DNA of 19,021 nt from Acidobacteriota bacterium. GTDB taxonomy: Bacteria; Acidobacteriota; Blastocatellia; Pyrinomonadales; Pyrinomonadaceae. Numbering within the stretch: the first letter of the stretch is position 1; each line of letters starts with the position of its first letter. Under the pieces are notes generated by a model. The model had not been told where the DNA came from. It saw only the letters and a program-made list of their open reading frames with translations, and did not search any database. Shown piece after piece: positions 1 through 6,000 of this stretch. Where the stretch lies: the NCBI GenBank assembly GCA_023391155.1, contig JAEWBM010000049.1:1-19021 (forward strand). The letters run 5' to 3'. The position numbers were made by a program, and so were the translations under genes.

Positions 1-951
<951 letters not shown>

Positions 952-959
952 GAAGCTTT

Positions 960-1826
960 TCAGTTTCCCGCTTTCTTATTCAGTATCCGGTGCCGGCCCA
1001 TTTCGTTCAAAACGGGATGGAGCCGGCGAATTACTTCGTCGTGCGCCGCTCCGTTCGACGCTACGATGCCGCCCCAGTTCTGTACATCCCGTACATCGTA
1101 GCTGTATCGCCTGCCCCACAGGTCCGTAAGCACGCCGCCCGCTTCTTCGAGAATTATCTGCGGAGCACACGTGTCCCAAAGCTTTGTCCTCGGGCTCGGA
1201 TGGATATAGATATCGCACACTTGCTCGGCGATAAGTCCGATCTTCAGGCCCACCGAACCTCGACGCACCTCCTTCCTGAAACCCAGCTCCTCGACGATCC
1301 GGAACATCTGCTTGCTGGCATGGTTGCGGGACATCGCCAGGTTCATTTCGCCGATATCGTTCTGATCCGAAACGCTCATCGCCTCTTGCGCGCCCCCGCC
1401 CTTTACTGCAAAGGCACCCGCTCCGCTCGAAGCGAAATAAAGCACATCGTGAAAGGGCATCAGCACAACGCCGACGACCGGGATGCCCTCAACCGCCAGG
1501 CCGATCTGCACCGCAAAGTCACCGTCCTTCTTGATAAATCCTGCAGTGCCGTCGATGGGGTCGATTATCCACACGCGGTCCCGAGCCATCCGGTGTCGTG
1601 TGTCGTCGTCTTCTTCCTCAGAGAGGATCCCGTCGTCGGGAAAGTGCCGCTGCAGGCCCTCGACTACGAGCATGCTTGCTTCGCGGTCAGCGATCGTTAC
1701 AGGCTCGCTGAAATTATCCGCCCCGATCTTGCTCTCCGCTACGATGTCGCGACTGTAGTGTGCCAACACGGCCGTTCCCGCCGTCCGGGCAAGCTCGATC
1801 GCTATCTCTAATTCCTTCTCGTACAT
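960..1826 (-). CDS. Inositol-monophosphatase family / CysQ-like 3'(2'),5'-bisphosphate nucleotidase
   Basis: A 288-residue Mg-dependent, Li-sensitive-type phosphatase. Three metal-site motifs are visible in order: ILSEEE (residues 67-72), WIIDPIDGTAGF (86-97, with Asp89 and Asp92 as expected metal ligands) and LWDTCAP (216-222, Asp218). The length matches the family. The DGTAGF and WDTCAP variants are closer to CysQ/Hal2-type nucleotidases than to classical inositol monophosphatase, which favours hydrolysis of 3'-phosphoadenosine 5'-phosphate, a by-product of sulfate activation. Inositol phosphate or histidinol phosphate remain possible substrates. ATG 1826 is used. No strong Shine-Dalgarno sequence precedes it. 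The small zinc-ribbon gene ends 23 bases upstream on the same strand, so the two may be cotranscribed. No sulfur-assimilation genes lie nearby. Confidence 0.85.
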   Translation of the reverse strand: MYEKELEIAIELARTAGTAVLAHYSRDIVAESKIGADNFSEPVTIADREASMLVVEGLQRHFPDDGILSEEEDDDTRHRMARDRVWIIDPIDGTAGFIKKDGDFAVQIGLAVEGIPVVGVVLMPFHDVLYFASSGAGAFAVKGGGAQEAMSVSDQNDIGEMNLAMSRNHASKQMFRIVEELGFRKEVRRGSVGLKIGLIAEQVCDIYIHPSPRTKLWDTCAPQIILEEAGGVLTDLWGRRYSYDVRDVQNWGGIVASNGAAHDEVIRRLHPVLNEMGRHRILNKKAGN

Positions 1827-1849
1827 CTACTTACAATTTTACCACGCTG

Positions 1850-2092
1850 CTAAGCCTTGTCCGCGAGTTCGCGTATGCCGCATCGCGGGCAAATAAGATA
1901 TCGGTGCGCGGGATCCGCCCATTTCGCAAGAGCCGGGTTCGACATACGGGGATCTTTCGATTCCGCCTCGCCCTCGGTAAATATCCGCGACGGTCCCCCA
2001 TCCGTCGGTTGGCTTTCCCGTTTCAACTCTTTGTCGCAATGTCGGCAGATCCATCCAAAGCCGTCATTATAGAAATCGTTTAATTCTTTCAT
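1850..2092 (-). CDS. Small zinc-ribbon-like hypothetical protein
   Basis: An 80-residue protein with two CxxC knuckles, CRHC at residues 16-19 and CPRC at 68-71, separated by a charged, probably flexible stretch. This spacing suggests one zinc site closed by both ends of the chain. I do not recognise a named family. The frame extends to an ATG at 2113, but that start would translate straight through the descending arm of a terminator hairpin belonging to the upstream protease gene, so the ATG at 2092 is preferred. Neither start has a good Shine-Dalgarno sequence. It sits between the protease gene and the CysQ-like gene on the same strand. The function is unknown: a nucleic-acid or protein-binding role is only suggested by the ribbon. 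Confidence 0.65.
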   Translation of the reverse strand: MKELNDFYNDGFGWICRHCDKELKRESQPTDGGPSRIFTEGEAESKDPRMSNPALAKWADPAHRYLICPRCGIRELADKA

Positions 2093-2125
2093 AAAGATAA
2101 ACGGCGATCGCATAAAGCGACCGCC
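2091..2125 (-). terminator. Intrinsic terminator after the HtrA-like protease gene
   Basis: Arms 2103-2111 and 2117-2125 pair as a 9-bp stem (one G-U) with a 5-base loop. Read on the minus strand, the stem is followed by GTTTATCTTTAT. It lies 25 bases past the protease stop codon. The T-run is interrupted, so termination may be partial and allow read-through into the zinc-ribbon gene. Confidence 0.6.
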
Positions 2126-2149
2126 GCCTGCATTTTAACCGCGCCCGGC

Positions 2150-3316
2150 TCACTGTACCCGGCGTGAATTCGACTGTCCCGTATTGGGCAGCAGCCTGAC
2201 CGGTACCGTGACCGTCTGGCCCTGCCTGAAGACCTCGACCTGCAAGGTCTCGCCGAACTGGGCACGATCAAGGATACGATAAAGGTCGTCCATTTCGTTC
2301 GTAGGCTGCCCGTTAATGGAGAGTATTATATCGCCGATCGTTCCGTCGCTCGCCACAGGCCTAATACCCGCACGGTCCGCCGATCCACCCGGCAGCACCT
2401 GATAAACCAGCAGCCCGCGATCTATCGGCAGCCGGTAGCGCCGGCTCAGCTCAGCCACGCTCGGCAGCGACGCTCCCAGCTTCGGCCTCCGCACCTCGCC
2501 AAATTGGATGAGCTGCGGAATGACCCGCTTCGCCGTATTGACCGGCACAGCAAAGCCGACACCGACGGACCCGCCGGCCGGCGAAAGTATCTGCGAGTTG
2601 ATGCCGATCATCTTCCCGAACTTGTCCAAAAGCGGCCCACCTGAATTTCCGGGGTTGATCGAGGCATCGGTCTGGATCGCGGCGTCGATCGGACGATTGT
2701 TACGCGCCCGGATCGGACGCTGCAGGCCTGAGATCACACCCGTTGTAAGCGTACGGTCCAGCCCGAAGGGGTTTCCGATAGCGAGCACTTTTTGCCCGAC
2801 CGTCAATTGATCCGAGTCGCCCATCGGAACAACGGTCAGCTCTCCAGGTGGCGCCTCGATCTTGATCACCGCAAGGTCGGTGTCGATATCGCCGCCGACG
2901 AGTTTAGCCTGATAGATCTTGTCACCGCCGAAATTGACCGTGATGCGCTGGGCCTGTTCGATTACGTGATAGTTTGTCAGGATGTGCCCCTGGGCATCGA
3001 TAACAGAACCGCTCCCGTTACCGCGCTGCACATCGCCCCACCAGTTCTGAGAATATGAGGTCGTGTTAATAAACGCGACTCCCGGCGAGATGGCGCGGTA
3101 AACCTCGATATTGTTCTGCTCATCGCTTACCGCTGACGGGTCAGAGATGCCCTCGGGCGCCGTCTCAGCAAAGCTCACCGCGCCGCTCTCCGGACGGCTA
3201 AAGAACTGAAATGTTTGGTATGCCAATGCTGAGATGACCACCGCGGCGATGGCAGTCGCCAGCGACAACAGCAGTATCTGGCGTGCCGATAATTGATAAA
3301 CAGGTTTCGTATTCAT
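2150..3316 (-). CDS. HtrA/DegP-like S1C serine protease with one membrane anchor and one PDZ domain
   Basis: A 388-residue trypsin-like protease. Residues 12-36 form an uncleaved-looking transmembrane anchor, so the rest should be on the outer face of the cytoplasmic membrane. The catalytic triad is intact: His117 in NYHVIE, Asp147 in DTDLAV and Ser225 in NPGNSGGPLL. A single PDZ domain covers about 279-375 and contains a GGSADRAGI carboxylate-loop region and GDIILSINGQ. One PDZ plus an anchor matches DegS-like or Gram-positive HtrA architecture rather than periplasmic DegP with two PDZ domains. The family degrades or senses misfolded envelope proteins. The gene has its own candidate promoter (3346-3375) immediately after the terminator of the DUF5658-like gene, and a terminator follows it. 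The ATG at 3316 lacks a clear Shine-Dalgarno sequence. Confidence 0.93.
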   Translation of the reverse strand: MNTKPVYQLSARQILLLSLATAIAAVVISALAYQTFQFFSRPESGAVSFAETAPEGISDPSAVSDEQNNIEVYRAISPGVAFINTTSYSQNWWGDVQRGNGSGSVIDAQGHILTNYHVIEQAQRITVNFGGDKIYQAKLVGGDIDTDLAVIKIEAPPGELTVVPMGDSDQLTVGQKVLAIGNPFGLDRTLTTGVISGLQRPIRARNNRPIDAAIQTDASINPGNSGGPLLDKFGKMIGINSQILSPAGGSVGVGFAVPVNTAKRVIPQLIQFGEVRRPKLGASLPSVAELSRRYRLPIDRGLLVYQVLPGGSADRAGIRPVASDGTIGDIILSINGQPTNEMDDLYRILDRAQFGETLQVEVFRQGQTVTVPVRLLPNTGQSNSRRVQ

Positions 3317-3345
3317 GATGGTTCGATGTATGCGTCCTTTATGAA

Positions 3346-3375
3346 ATGTTAATTTTTAGGATGCCCAATCGTCAA
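3346..3375 (-). promoter_or_regulatory. Candidate sigma70 promoter of the HtrA-like protease gene
   Basis: On the minus strand, TTGACG (3375-3370, five of six consensus matches) is followed after 18 bases by TAACAT (3351-3346, four of six). The -35 box is built into the T-tract end of the preceding terminator, and the predicted start of transcription lies about 20 to 25 bases before the ATG at 3316. Confidence 0.5.
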
Positions 3376-3411
3376 AAAACGGTTGTAGCCGATTACGACT
3401 ACGAACCGTTT
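3371..3411 (-). terminator. Intrinsic terminator after the DUF5658-like gene
   Basis: Arms 3377-3388 and 3399-3411 pair over 12 bp with a single bulged base and a 10-base loop. On the minus strand the stem ends in GTTTTTTG. It lies 27 bases after the stop codon of the DUF5658-like gene and directly upstream of the protease promoter. Confidence 0.8.
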
Positions 3412-3438
3412 CAGGTTTCCGAACCTTTGAAAACGAGC

Positions 3439-3747
3439 TTAGATGTAGATGCCGACGGCGGTCAGGCCGGTCATGAAATGTATAGCCATCACTCCGAAGT
3501 AAACGACCAGCGCAAACGATACTCCCAACTTTGCCAGCCGCCGGTCGCCCCATAGCAGAAGCACGGTGCACGTCAGCATTCCCATCGCGACCTTTGCCCC
3601 GATAAAGGCGTGATCGCCCACATCGAGCAGTTCCGCCATTATGTGATTTCCTTCGGGTGCGACACCGTTCCTGACCCACAACAGGGTGAGAAACGCATCA
3701 AGCAGGTTGAGCGTAAAGAGCAAGAAGGTCTCCCGGATCAGATACAT
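3439..3747 (-). CDS. DUF5658-like small integral membrane protein
   Basis: 102 residues with three hydrophobic segments (about 4-25, 46-66 and 72-98). The NLLDAFLTL motif early in the chain, followed by a G-x-x-P/E-x-N turn and a second GAK-containing helix, resembles the DUF5658 family of small membrane proteins. No biochemical role is established for that family. The frame extends upstream to a TTG at 3768, but ATG 3747 gives the start usual for these proteins, directly before the first helix. Neither has a convincing Shine-Dalgarno sequence. It is a single-gene unit: a strong candidate promoter and an unusual leader hairpin lie upstream, and a good terminator lies downstream. Confidence 0.7.
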   Translation of the reverse strand: MYLIRETFLLFTLNLLDAFLTLLWVRNGVAPEGNHIMAELLDVGDHAFIGAKVAMGMLTCTVLLLWGDRRLAKLGVSFALVVYFGVMAIHFMTGLTAVGIYI

Positions 3748-3790
3748 AGATTCAGGCCCAAAAGGCAAACGTTGTTAAACAGCAGCTCCT

Positions 3791-3819
3791 AAAAAGTCAC
3801 CCCCGGACGAAGCCGGGGG
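3791..3819 (-). terminator. Terminator-like hairpin in the leader of the DUF5658-like gene (possible attenuator)
   Basis: Arms 3800-3806 and 3813-3819 form a perfect 7-bp GC stem with a 6-base loop. On the minus strand it is followed by TGACTTTTTAGG. It lies between a good minus-strand promoter and the start codon at 3747, so it would end or attenuate that transcript. No gene ends here on the minus strand. Confidence 0.5.
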
Positions 3820-3858
3820 CGGAGCATTCATGTGAATCAAACTATGATCGTCTGCTTC

Positions 3859-3887
3859 ATTATAGACACAATAACGTCGAATTTCAG
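3859..3887 (-). promoter_or_regulatory. Candidate sigma70 promoter for the DUF5658-like transcript
   Basis: On the minus strand, CTGAAA (3887-3882, four of six) and a perfect TATAAT (3864-3859) are separated by 17 bases. This is the best-matching promoter I see in the window. Transcription would begin near 3852, giving a leader of about 105 bases before ATG 3747. Confidence 0.6.
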
Positions 3888-3921
3888 AAAAAATCTTTTC
3901 GGCAGGCGAATTGCTTAGTAA

Positions 3922-3930
3922 TGATAGAAT
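3922..3930 (+). promoter_or_regulatory. Candidate extended -10 promoter of the LysM gene
   Basis: TG-A-TAGAAT forms an extended -10 element (TAGAAT matches five of six). An alternative pairing is TTGCTT (3911-3916) with TATTAA (3934-3939) at 17 bases. Either way the 5' leader would be about 110 to 120 bases long. Confidence 0.4.
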
Positions 3931-4043
3931 GTGTATTAAAGAATTGCAGTTCAACTGATTTTTTACAACGGCAGATTTAAGCCAAACGTCTAAACGGCGG
4001 AAACAATTGGCTCGCCCGACATCGGGCCGGGCATTCGGATACG

Positions 4044-4050
4044 GGAGGAG
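4044..4050 (+). promoter_or_regulatory. Shine-Dalgarno sequence fixing the LysM gene start
   Basis: GGAGGAG lies four bases before ATG 4055. It decides the start against an in-frame TTG at 4007, which has no such site. The predicted protein then begins directly with a signal peptide. Confidence 0.8.
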
Positions 4051-4054
4051 ACTA

Positions 4055-4912
4055 ATGAAAAACGCAGTAAGATTAACGACATTTCTCGGAGTCGCGGTGA
4101 TGATATTTGCCGCGTCGGGAATAGATGTGATGGGCCAGGCCTTGCAGGAGGTCCGTGAGGGTACGCGCTTTCGCGTGCGGATGAATGAAACGCTCAGCTC
4201 AAAAACGGCTAAATCCGGCGATCGCTTTACCGTGACGGTCCGCGAGCCGGTCTATTCGACCAATGGCGCCGTGGTTATCCCGGTGGGCAGCGAGGTCGTC
4301 GGCCGTGTTGATACCGTGACGCCGGCTGAAAAGGGCGGCGACCCGGGCGCGATAGACGTCAGCTTTGTCCAGCTCGTTCTGCCGAACGGCACGACACGTT
4401 CGATCAACGGTTCGTTGACCGACCTGGTCAGCGATGATGCCAAGAGCGGCCCGGAGGGGGCAGCCTCCGGCGACCGAATGAAGAACCGTAAGATCATCTT
4501 TATCGGCGGCGGCGGTGCCGGCGGTGCGATCCTTGGTGCTGCGATCGGTGGCGGAAAGGGCGCTTTGATCGGCGGTATCCTCGGCGCGGCGGGCGGATTG
4601 CTCGGTGAACGCCTGACCAAGGGTGAAGAGGCTGAGGTCAAGTCTGGAACCGAGTTCGGCGTGATTCTGAATCGCTCGATCTCGCTTCCGCGGTACGCTG
4701 AGGTCCGCGACGAGTACGATCCCGACCCGGGCTACGAAACGCCTCCGGCTGGCGGACGAACTTATATCGTCCAGCGTGGCGACACGCTCGGCAGGATCAG
4801 TGCCAGGTTCTACGGGACGTCGTCGCGGTATATGGATATCTACAACGCCAACCGCGACCGGCTGGCAAGCCCGAACAGCATCACCGTCGGGCAGACACTG
4901 ATCATTCCGTAA
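4055..4912 (+). CDS. Exported LysM-domain protein with central glycine-zipper segment
   Basis: 285 residues from ATG 4055. The N-terminus has two basic residues and a hydrophobic stretch (about 7-20) ending near MGQA, consistent with a secretion signal. Residues from about 28 to 140 are a mixed alpha/beta region of unknown family. A strongly glycine-rich, hydrophobic stretch follows at about 150-187 (repeated GGxxGG and AAxGGG), of the glycine-zipper kind found in envelope proteins such as SlyB/Rcp-type. The C-terminus (about 236-284) is a LysM domain, with YIVQRGDTLGRI at its start and a VGQTLIIP end, expected to bind peptidoglycan. A cell-wall-attached envelope protein is the likely identity. 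It has a strong Shine-Dalgarno sequence, stands alone, and ends at a bidirectional terminator. Confidence 0.85.
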   Translation: MKNAVRLTTFLGVAVMIFAASGIDVMGQALQEVREGTRFRVRMNETLSSKTAKSGDRFTVTVREPVYSTNGAVVIPVGSEVVGRVDTVTPAEKGGDPGAIDVSFVQLVLPNGTTRSINGSLTDLVSDDAKSGPEGAASGDRMKNRKIIFIGGGGAGGAILGAAIGGGKGALIGGILGAAGGLLGERLTKGEEAEVKSGTEFGVILNRSISLPRYAEVRDEYDPDPGYETPPAGGRTYIVQRGDTLGRISARFYGTSSRYMDIYNANRDRLASPNSITVGQTLIIP

Positions 4913-4930
4913 AAACTTTTTATGGACATT

Positions 4931-4970
4931 AAAAAAGGCCGGGGCAATTACGCTCCGGCCTTTTTGTTTT
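4931..4970. terminator. Bidirectional intrinsic terminator between LysM gene and ispH
   Basis: Arms 4937-4945 and 4952-4960 pair over 9 bp (one G-U) around a 6-base loop, flanked by an A-run on the left and TTTTTGTTTT on the right, so it can act in both directions. It lies between the two convergent stop codons (4912 and 4986). Confidence 0.9.
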
Positions 4971-4985
4971 CAGGGGTCCAAGGGG

Positions 4986-5822
4986 TTATAGACTCTCCAG
5001 CTTTTGCACCACTCTTTCGATCAGCCATTCCGGTGTCGAAGCTCCGGCGGTGACGCCGACGGTTTCGAGGCCTGCGAGATCGGCTGGGTTGATATCGTCC
5101 TCGGTCTCGATAAGAAAGCTCTTTTCGCATTGCTCCTTGCAAACCGCGTGAAGCTTTACGCTGTTTGAGGAGTGCGTAGCGCCGATGATGTAAAACGCGT
5201 CGACCATTCCTGCCAAGGCGCGTGCCGCATCCTGCCGGTCCCGCGTGGCGGAACATATCGTGTTGACCACCTCTACCTCGTCATCGGTCTTCGTCTTGAT
5301 CGCCTCAGCCGTGTCGAAGAACGTCTTGGCCTTTATGGTGGTCTGTGAAACGACCAGCGGTTTGCGGAGCCGCGGAAGGGAATCGATCTCGGTCTCGTCC
5401 TTGATAATGAATGCATGCTCGGGCGCGTAGCCCTTAACGCCGACCATTTCGGGGTGTTCCGGGTTTCCGACGACCACAACGTGCCGGTCTTGAGCCGCCG
5501 CTCTCGATGCAAGCCGCTGGACGCGTGTAACGAAAGGGCAGGTGGCATCCACGACCTTACCGGCCTTTTCCGAAAGCTCTTGCTGCACCTGCGGCGTGAC
5601 GCCGTGTGCACGGATGACAGCCGTTTCGCCGCGAGTGATCTGTACCGGGTCGGCCACCGTCGCCACGCCCGTTGCCGCCAGCCGGTTCATCTCCTGCTGA
5701 TTGTGGATAAGCGGGCCGAGCGTGCGGACCGTCTCTCCGTGGTTCACCGCCTCCTCGACCATGTCCACGGCCCGTTCGACGCCAAAGCAAAATCCGTACT
5801 CGTCTGCAAGCAAAACCTTCAT
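4986..5822 (-). CDS. ispH: 4-hydroxy-3-methylbut-2-enyl diphosphate reductase
   Basis: 278 residues, a normal length for IspH (LytB), the last enzyme of the MEP isoprenoid pathway, which reduces HMBPP to isopentenyl and dimethylallyl diphosphate with a [4Fe-4S] cluster. The three cluster cysteines are present: Cys12 (GFCFGV), Cys95 (DATCPFV) and Cys190 (NTICSAT). The substrate-binding residues are also in place: His40 (GPLIHN), His73 (RAHG), His123 and Glu125 (PEHPEM), and the SSNS motif in GATHSSNS. It is a single gene divergent from the helicase run, and it ends at the bidirectional terminator shared with the LysM gene. Its presence shows that this organism uses the MEP route. No other MEP genes are in view. 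Confidence 0.97.
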   Translation of the reverse strand: MKVLLADEYGFCFGVERAVDMVEEAVNHGETVRTLGPLIHNQQEMNRLAATGVATVADPVQITRGETAVIRAHGVTPQVQQELSEKAGKVVDATCPFVTRVQRLASRAAAQDRHVVVVGNPEHPEMVGVKGYAPEHAFIIKDETEIDSLPRLRKPLVVSQTTIKAKTFFDTAEAIKTKTDDEVEVVNTICSATRDRQDAARALAGMVDAFYIIGATHSSNSVKLHAVCKEQCEKSFLIETEDDINPADLAGLETVGVTAGASTPEWLIERVVQKLESL

Positions 5823-5901
5823 AAATATGTGTTCGCGCCATTCGGCTGAACGGTTTTAGTTTAACAAATCCGTGTGGCTCCGGCGAACTAATCGTCTTAT
5901 G

Positions 5902-5966
5902 CCGTCTCACCCGTCTCACACCGTCTCACGCGTCCGGGGGTCTCATGCGCTCCTGAGACGAGACGG
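5902..5966. repeat. Cluster of CCGTCTCAC direct repeats with inverted copies
   Basis: CCGTCTCAC occurs three times, at 5902-5910, 5911-5919 and 5921-5929. It is followed by GTCTCA (5940-5945) facing TGAGAC (5954-5959) across 8 bases, and by an inverted copy GAGACGG (5960-5966). Together these can fold into a compound hairpin. The cluster fills the gap between ispH and the helicase gene. Confidence 0.8.
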
Positions 5967-5984
5967 GAGATCGCCCTCGTTTTG

Positions 5985-5993
5985 TGCGATAAT
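5985..5993 (+). promoter_or_regulatory. Extended -10 promoter adjoining the helicase start codon
   Basis: TG-C-GATAAT matches an extended -10 element. No -35 box is seen 17 bases upstream, as expected for this promoter type. The distance to ATG 6001 is seven bases, so transcription would start at or next to the A of the ATG, implying a leaderless mRNA. Confidence 0.5.
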
Positions 5994-6000
5994 CTGCTAA

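Larger units (their letters stand above)
3748..4054. other. Divergent intergenic region with two promoters and a leader hairpin
   Basis: About 307 bases without a recognised gene lie between the DUF5658-like gene (leftward) and the LysM gene (rightward). It is clearly AT-richer than its surroundings between about 3830 and 3970. It holds a minus-strand promoter (3859-3887), a GC-rich hairpin with a minus-strand T-run (3791-3819), a small inverted repeat ATTCA/TGAAT (3825-3836) and a plus-strand extended -10 (3922-3930). Confidence 0.7.

Noticed and set aside
990..1811. A 273-codon plus-strand frame opposite the CysQ-like gene
   Set aside because: It is an antisense shadow: the minus frame carries all the metal-site motifs of the phosphatase family.
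2093..2113. Upstream ATG at 2113 as start of the zinc-ribbon protein
   Set aside because: It would translate through the arm of the intrinsic terminator of the protease gene.
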